DNA of 40,254 bases, taken from positions 1 to 40,254 of the forward strand of contig JAAYCU010000374.1 in assembly GCA_012729595.1 (NCBI GenBank), given 5' to 3'. The notes beneath the pieces were generated by a model. It ran no database searches and had not been told where the DNA came from. It saw nothing but the letters and a program-made list of their open reading frames with translations. The translations under genes and the position numbers were made by a program. Positions 1 through 8,135 of the stretch are shown here, in pieces (position 1 is the stretch's first letter; every line of letters starts with the position of its first letter). This DNA is from Phycisphaerales bacterium (GTDB taxonomy: Bacteria > Planctomycetota > Phycisphaerae > UBA1845 > PWPN01).

Positions 1-283
1 AAATGATCCACGGCGTTCTCCTTTCCACGGCTGCGTAGATAACAACCATGGTCAGGCCAGAACGCCACTTTTGCTAGAGGCACTGTTCAAAAACTATTTG
101 GTTGCGGCCGAAGGCCGCTTTGGGAAATTATCGCCCATCTCGTACACCCCATGACGACCAGCAGGCCCTTTCGGCTGTTTTGCACCCGTAGTGCAAATCA
201 GCCGCCCGCCCAAATCATATAATATTGCAAGCACGACTTGATAAGTCCGTATCGACTGGCATTGCGCTGCCAAAACGTGGATA
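1..283. other. Upstream region of the pfa cluster, no gene seen
   Basis: No reading frame here looks like a real protein. It holds a GC-rich hairpin at 104-118 (GCGGCC, loop GAA, GGCCGC) followed by only three T, a longer imperfect inverted repeat at 174-202, and a TATAAT at 218-223 without a convincing -35. It is probably the 5' control region of the pfaD-pfaA-pfaC operon, but the promoter is not proven by sequence. Confidence 0.5.
174..202. promoter_or_regulatory. Inverted repeat upstream of pfaD, possible operator or leader hairpin
   Basis: GCTGTTTTGCAC (174-185), loop CCGTA, GTGCAAATCAGC (191-202) form a 12-bp inverted repeat with one mismatch. It ends 15 nt before a TATAAT hexamer (218-223) and about 80 nt before the first possible pfaD start. 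The symmetry and position suit a dimeric-repressor operator for the lipid cluster, but a leader hairpin is equally possible. No regulator gene lies beside it. Confidence 0.35.
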
Positions 284-2008
284 ATGTCGGGTTCTACATT
301 GACCGGCCCGCCGGTTGCTTCGAAGGAAAGGATTATCGTTTTGTTGACGCAAAGCCCGACGATTTCGCGAACCTCGCACGGCCAGACGGCTATTGGATGG
401 TGGATGCCGGATGGCACGCCTCCGGTAACCGATGCGGCCGCCCTGGCGGAGGCTTTACGGCATGTCGGGCGCCCGCTGGCGGTGGTGGATCTGGACGGCC
501 GGACGGCGATCGGATACGGCGGCGCGGCGCGGATTGGGACCGACCCGTCGGCCGAACGAACGGGCCACCCCCTGATGGCCTACGTACCGGCTATCCTACC
601 CGAGCATCTGGGCGATTCAGGCTTTCGTAAGGCGCATGGATTGCGTTATGCCTACGTGGCCGGAGCCATGGCCAATGGAATTACCTCCGAGCGCATGGTC
701 GAGGCCATGGGTCGGGCGGGCATGCTGGGATTTTTCGGCAGCGCGGGCCTGGACCCTCAGCGGGTCACGGCCGCCATCGTGCATATTCAGGAAAACCTCG
801 GCGAGCTCCCCTACGGATTCAACCTGATCCACAGCCCGAGCGATCCGCAACTCGAATCGACCATCGCTGATCTGTATCTTCAGCACGGAGTGCGGCTCAT
901 CGAGGCGTCGGCCTATCTGGATTTGACCTTGCCGTTGGTTCGCTATCGTCTGGCGGGCATTCACGCGACACCTTCCGGCGAAATCGTGGCACCGAACAAG
1001 ATTGTCGCCAAGGTTTCGCGAATCGAGGTCGCCCGCAAGTTTCTCAACCCGCCGCCGACGGCCATGCTCAACGCCCTGGTGCAGAGCGGTTTTATCACCA
1101 CCCAGCAGGCCGGCTGGGCCGAGCGGATTCCGATGGCCGACGATCTCACCGCCGAAGCCGACAGCGGCGGGCATACGGACAATCGCCCCGCGCTGGCCTT
1201 ATTGCCGACGATGTTGGCGCTGCGCGATGAAATCCAGCGCACCCGCAACTATGCCGTTCCGCCACGGATCGGAGCGGCCGGCGGCGTGGCTACGCCCGCT
1301 TCGGTGGCCGCCGCGTTCGCGATGGGGGCGGCCTACGTGCTGACCGGAACGGTCAACCAGGCCTGCCTAGAATCCGGCACCTCGCCGACGGTTCGCGAAA
1401 TGCTCGCTCAGGCCGGTCAGGCCGACGTGATCATGGCCCCGGCCGCGGATATGTTCGAGATGGGCGTAAAGGTGCAGGTGCTTAAATGGGGCACGATGTT
1501 CGCCATCCGGGCTCGGAAACTTTACGACCTGTATCGCGCCTTCGCCGGCCTGGAACAGATTCCCGTCGATCAGCGGACGATTCTGGAGCGCGACTTTTAT
1601 CGATGCACGCTCGAGCAGGTCTGGGAACAGACCGCCCGGTATTTCACGGAGCGCGATCCCGGTCAGATCGCACGAGCCCAGCGCGACCCGAAGCACAAGA
1701 TGGCTCTGGTGTTCCGGGCTTATCTGGGTCAGTCGTCACGCTGGGCGATCAACAACGAACCCAGCCGTAAAGCGGATTATCAGGTATGGTGCGGCCCGGC
1801 CATGGGCGCGTTCAACGAGTGGACGGCCGGTTCGTTTCTGGCGGACGTAAATCGGCGCGACGTGGTAACGGTGGCCATGAATCTGCTGGTCGGAGCGGCG
1901 GCCTTGAGCCGGAGTCATTGGCTGCGGGCCCAGGGTGTTCGGCTGCCGGCCGAGACCCAGACTTTCCGGCCTCGGGAACTGGCCGAACTGGATACCTTGT
2001 TACAATAA
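284..2008 (+). CDS. pfaD: PfaD/Pfa1-like enoyl reductase of a PUFA-type synthase
   Basis: A 574-residue flavin-dependent trans-acting enoyl reductase of the nitropropane-dioxygenase/FabK-like PfaD family. In Pfa systems it reduces the enoyl-ACP made by the megasynthases, presumably in the cytoplasm. Visible marks are GFNLIHSP near residue 178, a Gly-His core A-E-A-D-S-G-G-H-T-D-N-R-P at 291-302, the TIM-barrel phosphate-binding GAAGGVATP at 330-338 and EMGVKVQVLKWGTMF at 392-406. Length fits the family (about 540). The homologous N-terminus (AIGWW...) starts near residue 36, so the true start is upstream of that. ATG 284 has no clear ribosome site, whereas TTG 341 has AAGGAAAGGA 8 nt before it and may be the real start. 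The stop is 23 nt before pfaA; the gene leads the operon as in myxobacterial pfa1. Family assignment is secure; substrate is inferred. Confidence 0.93.
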   Translation: MSGSTLTGPPVASKERIIVLLTQSPTISRTSHGQTAIGWWMPDGTPPVTDAAALAEALRHVGRPLAVVDLDGRTAIGYGGAARIGTDPSAERTGHPLMAYVPAILPEHLGDSGFRKAHGLRYAYVAGAMANGITSERMVEAMGRAGMLGFFGSAGLDPQRVTAAIVHIQENLGELPYGFNLIHSPSDPQLESTIADLYLQHGVRLIEASAYLDLTLPLVRYRLAGIHATPSGEIVAPNKIVAKVSRIEVARKFLNPPPTAMLNALVQSGFITTQQAGWAERIPMADDLTAEADSGGHTDNRPALALLPTMLALRDEIQRTRNYAVPPRIGAAGGVATPASVAAAFAMGAAYVLTGTVNQACLESGTSPTVREMLAQAGQADVIMAPAADMFEMGVKVQVLKWGTMFAIRARKLYDLYRAFAGLEQIPVDQRTILERDFYRCTLEQVWEQTARYFTERDPGQIARAQRDPKHKMALVFRAYLGQSSRWAINNEPSRKADYQVWCGPAMGAFNEWTAGSFLADVNRRDVVTVAMNLLVGAAALSRSHWLRAQGVRLPAETQTFRPRELAELDTLLQ

Positions 2009-2031
2009 ACTGCAAACTGCGGGAGTGACGT

Positions 2032-5000
2032 TTGAGCCGATCGGAAAAGGATTCCGTTGCCTTATCGACCCCCATCGCCGTCGTGGGGATGGGTTGCCTG
2101 TTTCCCAATGCGCAGGGTCTGCACGATTACTGGCGGCTGATCCGCTGGTCGGAGGACGGGGTGCGCGAGGTTCCGTCGACGCACTGGTTGCTCGACGATT
2201 ATTACGACGCCGACCGCGCGGCCGCCGATCGCGTCTACTGCCGGCGAGGCGGATTCTTGTCGCCGACGATATTTGACCCGCTGGAATACGGCATTCCGCC
2301 GGCGGTTCTGGAGGCGACGGACACCGCGCAACTGCTCGGCCTCGTCGTGGCCAAAATGGCCCTGGAAGATGCCGGCTACGGGATGGGCCGGGAATTCGAC
2401 CGTCATCGCACCGGCGTCGTTTTGGGCGTTACCGGTACGCAGGAACTGGTCATCCCGCTGGGCGCACGGCTGGGGCACCCAGTCTGGCGGCGGGCTTTGG
2501 AACGAGCAGGAGTCGACGCCCGTGTGGCCGACGAAGTCGTCCGCGAGATCGGGGATTCCTACGTTCAGTGGAAGGAAAGCTCGTTCCCCGGCCTGCTGGG
2601 CAACGTGGTCGCCGGCCGCATCGCCAATCGGCTCGATCTGCGGGGCACCAACTGCGTGGTGGATGCGGCCTGCGCCAGCTCGCTGAGCGCTTTACATCTG
2701 GCCATGATGGAACTCAGCACCGGCCGGGCGGATATGCTCCTGGCCGGCGGGGTGGATACCCTCAACGACATTTTCATGTTCATGTGTTTCAGCAAGACGC
2801 AGGCCCTTTCGCCGACGGGCGATGCCCGGCCGTTCTCGGACGAGGCCGACGGCACGGTGATTGGCGAGGGCGTGGGCATGCTGGCCCTCAAACGTCTGGA
2901 CGACGCCGAACGCGACAGCGACCGGATCTACGCCGTAATCCGCGGGCTGGGCACGTCCAGCGACGGCCGCTCCGAAAGCATTTACGCCCCGCGGGCCGAG
3001 GGCCAGGCCGAAGCCCTGCGTAACGCGTATCGCTACGGCGGCGTCGAGCCGCGCACCATCGAGCTGCTCGAAGCTCACGGCACCGGCACTATCGTCGGCG
3101 ACGTGGTGGAGTTCGAGGGCTTGCGCAGCGTGTTCCGCGAGAATCAACCAGAGGGGGCCTGGTGCGCGCTCGGGTCGGTCAAATCGCAGATCGGGCATAC
3201 CAAGGCCGCTGCCGGGGTGGCCAGCATGATTAAGGCGGCCCTCGCCCTGCATCACAAGGTCTTGCCCGCCACCATCAAAGTCAAGAAGCCCAACACAAAG
3301 CTTCAGATCGACGGCAGCCCCTTTTATCTGAGTACGCAAACTCGGCCGTGGATAAGCAAAGGCCGACACCCGCGCCGCGCCGGCGTGAGCGCGTTCGGGT
3401 TTGGAGGCAGCAATTTTCACGTGGTCCTCGAGGAATATACGCCCACCAAGCGCGAGCCGGCCTGGGACGGCTCGGTACAGATCGTGCCGTTCGCGGCCGC
3501 CACCCGCGAGGAGCTGATCGCGAAGCTGGAACCATGGATTCAATCGCTGGACAAGGGCTGGAGCGAGCAGGAGTGGGCCTATCATGCGTCGCTCAGCCGT
3601 AATGAGTTTTCCAGCGAACAGACCTGTCGGTTGGTTTTGGTTTTTGAGCGGGACACGGATCGCAAGCAGTTGCTCGTTACCGCCCGGGACACATTGAAGA
3701 GTAAGGGCGATCTGTCTTCGTGGTCGCAGCCGAACATCTTTTTTGGCTCCGGCTCACCGACTGGTGAAATCGCTTTCATCTTCCCCGGCCAGGGCGGCCA
3801 GTATCTACACATGGGCCGCGATCTGGTCTGTATGTTCCCGGAAGCGCATGCGGCCGTCGCCGAGGCCGACGCTCTCGGCAAAAGCGGTGAACGCCTCAGC
3901 GATCTGCTGTATCCGCAACCGGCCTTTGACGCGCAATTGGCCGAACAACAGAAAATCCGTCTGACCGGTACGGACGTAGCCCAACCCGCCATCGGGGCGA
4001 TCAGTCTGGCCATGCTGCGGGTGCTGGAAACCTTCGACGTGCGTCCGGCGATGGTCGGCGGGCACAGCTTCGGTGAGCTGGTCGCGCTGCATGCCGCCGG
4101 CCGGTACGACGACGCCACCCTGCACCGGCTGGCCCAATTACGCGGCCGCCTGATGGCCAAGGGCGACGGCGGGCGCGGGGCCATGCTGGCCGTCCATGCG
4201 CCGCTCAACGCATTGGATCAACTGCTGGCCGATGCCAAGCTGGATGTCGTACTCGCCAATCGAAACACGCCGAATCAGGGCGTGCTCTCCGGCGACACCC
4301 AGGCCATCGAACAGGCTGCCGAGCTTTGTACGCGACAAGGCTGGAAATGCACCCGGCTGCGGGTCTCGGGCGCTTTTCATAGCGCGTTCATGGCCGACGC
4401 CGGCCGGGAATTTCGTCAGACCCTTGAGAAAACCTCCATCGCCGCCGGCGAACGGCCGGTCTACGCCAACCGCTCGGCCGAACCGTATCCCGAAAACGCC
4501 GAAAAGGTGCGCGATCTGCTGGCCGACCAATTGACCGGCCCGGTACGCTTCGTCGAGCAGATCGAGAACATGTACGCCGCCGGGGCCCGCGTTTTCGTGG
4601 AAGCAGGACCGGGCAGAGTCCTGACCGGTCTGGTTAAAGCGATCCTTGGCGATCGGCCGCACCGGGTTATCGCCCTCGACGCCTCGGCGGGAAGGAGTTC
4701 CGGCATCGCCGATCTTGCGAAAGTTCTCGCCCAACTGGCCGCCGACGGCCATGCGGTACAACTGAATCGTTGGGAACGGCCGGTTAAGGCGCCGGTCAAG
4801 GCCAAAATGGCCATTCCACTGTTGGGTACAAATTACCGGGCGGACAAACCGAAGACCCCGGTCGGCAAGCCCGTGGAGAACAAACCAAAATCTGAACGAA
4901 CCACCCCGCCGAGCAGCGCGCGGGCATCAAATGGGAACCCAATAATGAACGAACAACCGAAGAACGATCGGTCCGCACCGGGCGGCAGTCAACCATCGAC

Positions 5001-8000
5001 CAACAGCGATCCCTTGCTCGGTATCTATCAGGTCGTGCAGGAGGGTCTGCGGGCCATGCAGGCTTTGCAACAGCAGACGGCCTCGGCCCATCAACGTTTT
5101 CTGGAAACGCAGGAAACCGCCCACAAGACCTTCCAGATGGTCATGGAACAGCAGCATCGATTGATGGAGCGCGTCCTGGGCCTGCCCGCCACGACCCCCT
5201 CGGTGCAAGCGCCGCCCTCGGTGATGCCGCAACCCAGCAGACCTATCGAAACACCGTCGAACCTGTTCAGTGATATGAATGTGCCGGTGCCGGCACCGAC
5301 ACCCATCACACCGCCCCCGCCGCAGACCGTCAGTCCGGTGGTCGAACTCGCGAGCGCACCTTCGCCGAGTCCGAGCGCCCCGGCCGAACCCACGGCAACG
5401 GACAGCGGGATTTTCGAGCAGACTCTGCTATCGGTCGTGGCGGAACTGACCGGCTATCCGGCGGAGATGTTGAACGCGGATATGGACCTCGAAGCCGATC
5501 TGGGCATCGATTCGATCAAGCGGGTGGAAATCCTGGCGGCCGTGCAGTCGCGATTGCCGACGGCCAAGACGGTGGACTCCGCCTATATGGGCAGCCTGCG
5601 CACCCTGCAGAACATCATCGAATACATGAACGGCACGCCGACGGCCGCGCCGGCACAAGTCAATGAGCCCGTCGCCGCTCCAGCGGTAACATCCGCGGAA
5701 CCGAAGGTGTCGCAAAAAATCGAGCGACGAGTATTGCGAACCGTCGAACTGCCCGCGACGACGGAGGGCAAATGGTTCATCCCCGCCGACCATGAAATCC
5801 TGATAACCGACGACGGCACCGATCTGGCTCGCGAACTGGTCAAAGCCCTGAAGGACCGTGACGTAAGGGCACGCGTGATTCAACCGGATGAGCGTATCAA
5901 CGGCAAGGTCAAGCCGCCGGTTGGCGGGTTGATCCACCTGGGGCGGACGACGGCGGACGAAAACGCCGTCTGGTCGCCGGAAGCCGAGGCACGGCTGAAA
6001 CAGGCTTTTGTCCTGACAAAAAAACTGGCCCCTCGTTTGCGTGCCGCCGGCGGTAAGGGCGGCGCGTTACTGGCGACGGTCTCGCGAATGGATGGCCGCT
6101 TCGGTTTAAGTGGTGGAGGTTTTGACGCCGTTCAGGGCGGTCTGGCCGGTCTGCTTAAAACCGCCGCCCACGAATGGCCCGAAGTCCGCTGCAAGACGTT
6201 GGACGTGGACGGCGACTGGCAGGATGCGCGAACCGTGGCCGAAGCCATCGTCCGCGAATTGACCGCCGACGGCCCGATCGAGATCGGTCTCAGTGAAGCC
6301 GGTCGATTCGGCCTGGAACTCCTCGACGAACCCGCCCCGGCAGGCGAATTGCAGGTGCAAAACGGCGACGTGGTCATCGTGACCGGCGGAGCGCGTGGCG
6401 TAACCGCCGACGCGGCGGCGCTGCTGGCCGAAGCCGGCCAAGCGACATTGATTCTGCTCGGCCGATCGCCGTGTCCGACCGACGAGCCGGCCTGGCTGGC
6501 CGGGATCACCGACGAGGCGGCCATCAAACGCGCCTTGCTCGAAAACGTATTCGCCGGCAGCAAGCCTAATCCCGCGGCCCTAGAGGCCGAATATCGCAAG
6601 CATCAGGCCAATCGCCAGATTCGTGAAACATTGGCCCGGATCACCGCCGCCGGCGGCCAGGCCGTCTATCGCAGCGTGGATGTTCGCGATACGGAAGCCC
6701 TCGCCGCGACCCTCGACGAAGTGCGCCGCGGCGTCGGCCCGATCCGCGGGCTGATCCACGGCGCCGGCGTGCTCGAGGATCACCTCATCGAGGACAAGAC
6801 CGTCGAGCAGTTCGAAAAAGTTTTCGATACCAAGGTTCAGGGCCTGCGCGGGTTGTTGGCCGCCCTGGCGAACGATGATCTGGAGTTCATGGTTTTCTTC
6901 TCCTCGGTAAGCGGGCGGTTCGGCCGGGTCGGGCAGATCGACTACGCCATGGCCAACGAAGTGCTCAACAAAATCGCCCAGCGTCAACGAACCTTGCGCC
7001 CCGGCTGCCGCGTGGTGTCCATCAACTGGGGGCCGTGGGACGGCGGCATGGTCACGCCCGCGTTGAAACGCGAGTTCGAGCGGCTGGGTATCGGCCTGAT
7101 CCCCCTCGACGTCGGCGCGAAATGTCTGCTGGATGAACTCCGTGTCGGCGAACACGCATCGGCCGAAGTCATCATCGGCGGATCGTTCCCGCAAGCGATG
7201 CCTTCGGGGCATTCCGCTCGGCCGGCTTCGGCATCAACCTCAACGTCCTCCGGGAACGGGCAACTGACGACCGTAATGGAACGAACGCTCGACCTCGACA
7301 GTCATCCGTTCCTCGCCTCGCACGTAATCGGCGGCCATCCGGTGTTGCCGGTGGCCATGATGATCGAATGGTTCGCTCATGCCGCGATGCACGGCAACCC
7401 CGGCCTTATGTTCAACGGCCTGGATGATCTGCGGGTGTTCCGCGGCGTGATTTTGAACAACGGGCCGCGTCAGGTGCGTATCGCCGCGTCCCCCGCTCGG
7501 CGGGAGAACGACCTGTACGCCGTGGATATCGAATTGCACGGCCACGGCGACAACGGGCCGGAAGTGCTCCATGCCCGGGCCCGGGTCTGGCTGGCCGACC
7601 AACTGCCCAAGCCGCCGGCGTATGCTTTCGATGCCGCATCGTATGCCCAGACGTATCCGCGAACGGTCGAGGCCATCTATGACGACGTATTGTTTCACGG
7701 CCCGCATTTTCACGCCGTGGAGAAAATCCTCGGCCACTCGCCGGCGGGCATGGCCGCCGAAATGAAACCGGCCGCCACGCCCGGCGAATGGATGAACGTC
7801 CCGCCGCGTACGTCCTGGATCGCCGACCCGCGCATCCTGGATGGCGCTTTACAGCTAGGCGTATTGTGGGGCTTCGAGCATCTCGGCTGCGTCTCCCTGC
7901 CCAGCTTCGGCGGGCGGTATCGCCAATACTGCCGCTCTTTCCCAAGCGGGAACGTGCGTCTGGCCATGGAAGTACGCGAGGCAGGCGAGCACCGCATCAG

Positions 8001-8121
8001 CGCGGATATCGCCGTTCTGGACGACGGCGGACGGCTGCTCGCCCGCCTGGAAAATTATCAATGGACCGCGGATTCCTCCCTGGGCGTCGCGTTCGGACAT
8101 GACGCCGTGGTCAATACCTGA
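2032..8121 (+). CDS. pfaA: PfaA/Pfa2-like polyketide/PUFA synthase, KS-AT-ACP-KR-DH
   Basis: A 2029-residue multidomain lipid synthase. KS (about 8-450) has Cys214, His349 and His389, the complete condensing triad. The malonyl-type AT (about 575-880) has GHSFGE with Ser679. A predicted coiled coil near 1000-1055, rich in Gln and Glu, precedes one ACP (LGIDSIKRVE, Ser1161) between Pro/Ala-rich linkers. The KR (about 1240-1730) shows TGGARGV near 1451 and Tyr1638 of the SDR triad. A C-terminal PS-DH double hot dog (about 1745-2020) keeps His1764 in HxxxGxxxxP and Asp1937 in DxxxQ. The TTG start at 2032 is supported by GGGAG at 2021-2025. Domain order equals PfaA/Pfa2, but known PUFA synthases usually carry several tandem ACPs and here there is one. 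It should act with the flanking pfaD and pfaC products. No phosphopantetheinyl transferase to activate the ACP is present in the window. Confidence 0.93.
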   Translation: MSRSEKDSVALSTPIAVVGMGCLFPNAQGLHDYWRLIRWSEDGVREVPSTHWLLDDYYDADRAAADRVYCRRGGFLSPTIFDPLEYGIPPAVLEATDTAQLLGLVVAKMALEDAGYGMGREFDRHRTGVVLGVTGTQELVIPLGARLGHPVWRRALERAGVDARVADEVVREIGDSYVQWKESSFPGLLGNVVAGRIANRLDLRGTNCVVDAACASSLSALHLAMMELSTGRADMLLAGGVDTLNDIFMFMCFSKTQALSPTGDARPFSDEADGTVIGEGVGMLALKRLDDAERDSDRIYAVIRGLGTSSDGRSESIYAPRAEGQAEALRNAYRYGGVEPRTIELLEAHGTGTIVGDVVEFEGLRSVFRENQPEGAWCALGSVKSQIGHTKAAAGVASMIKAALALHHKVLPATIKVKKPNTKLQIDGSPFYLSTQTRPWISKGRHPRRAGVSAFGFGGSNFHVVLEEYTPTKREPAWDGSVQIVPFAAATREELIAKLEPWIQSLDKGWSEQEWAYHASLSRNEFSSEQTCRLVLVFERDTDRKQLLVTARDTLKSKGDLSSWSQPNIFFGSGSPTGEIAFIFPGQGGQYLHMGRDLVCMFPEAHAAVAEADALGKSGERLSDLLYPQPAFDAQLAEQQKIRLTGTDVAQPAIGAISLAMLRVLETFDVRPAMVGGHSFGELVALHAAGRYDDATLHRLAQLRGRLMAKGDGGRGAMLAVHAPLNALDQLLADAKLDVVLANRNTPNQGVLSGDTQAIEQAAELCTRQGWKCTRLRVSGAFHSAFMADAGREFRQTLEKTSIAAGERPVYANRSAEPYPENAEKVRDLLADQLTGPVRFVEQIENMYAAGARVFVEAGPGRVLTGLVKAILGDRPHRVIALDASAGRSSGIADLAKVLAQLAADGHAVQLNRWERPVKAPVKAKMAIPLLGTNYRADKPKTPVGKPVENKPKSERTTPPSSARASNGNPIMNEQPKNDRSAPGGSQPSTNSDPLLGIYQVVQEGLRAMQALQQQTASAHQRFLETQETAHKTFQMVMEQQHRLMERVLGLPATTPSVQAPPSVMPQPSRPIETPSNLFSDMNVPVPAPTPITPPPPQTVSPVVELASAPSPSPSAPAEPTATDSGIFEQTLLSVVAELTGYPAEMLNADMDLEADLGIDSIKRVEILAAVQSRLPTAKTVDSAYMGSLRTLQNIIEYMNGTPTAAPAQVNEPVAAPAVTSAEPKVSQKIERRVLRTVELPATTEGKWFIPADHEILITDDGTDLARELVKALKDRDVRARVIQPDERINGKVKPPVGGLIHLGRTTADENAVWSPEAEARLKQAFVLTKKLAPRLRAAGGKGGALLATVSRMDGRFGLSGGGFDAVQGGLAGLLKTAAHEWPEVRCKTLDVDGDWQDARTVAEAIVRELTADGPIEIGLSEAGRFGLELLDEPAPAGELQVQNGDVVIVTGGARGVTADAAALLAEAGQATLILLGRSPCPTDEPAWLAGITDEAAIKRALLENVFAGSKPNPAALEAEYRKHQANRQIRETLARITAAGGQAVYRSVDVRDTEALAATLDEVRRGVGPIRGLIHGAGVLEDHLIEDKTVEQFEKVFDTKVQGLRGLLAALANDDLEFMVFFSSVSGRFGRVGQIDYAMANEVLNKIAQRQRTLRPGCRVVSINWGPWDGGMVTPALKREFERLGIGLIPLDVGAKCLLDELRVGEHASAEVIIGGSFPQAMPSGHSARPASASTSTSSGNGQLTTVMERTLDLDSHPFLASHVIGGHPVLPVAMMIEWFAHAAMHGNPGLMFNGLDDLRVFRGVILNNGPRQVRIAASPARRENDLYAVDIELHGHGDNGPEVLHARARVWLADQLPKPPAYAFDAASYAQTYPRTVEAIYDDVLFHGPHFHAVEKILGHSPAGMAAEMKPAATPGEWMNVPPRTSWIADPRILDGALQLGVLWGFEHLGCVSLPSFGGRYRQYCRSFPSGNVRLAMEVREAGEHRISADIAVLDDGGRLLARLENYQWTADSSLGVAFGHDAVVNT

Positions 8122-8135
8122 TCCTTGGTACCCTG

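Noticed and set aside
104-121. Hairpin GCGGCC-GAA-GGCCGC as terminator of an upstream gene
   Set aside because: Only three T follow and no upstream gene is visible in the window.
2692-3585. A 297-codon open frame antisense to the KS of pfaA
   Set aside because: Shadow of the conserved KS coding strand; low-complexity His/Gly/Arg-rich translation and no ribosome site.
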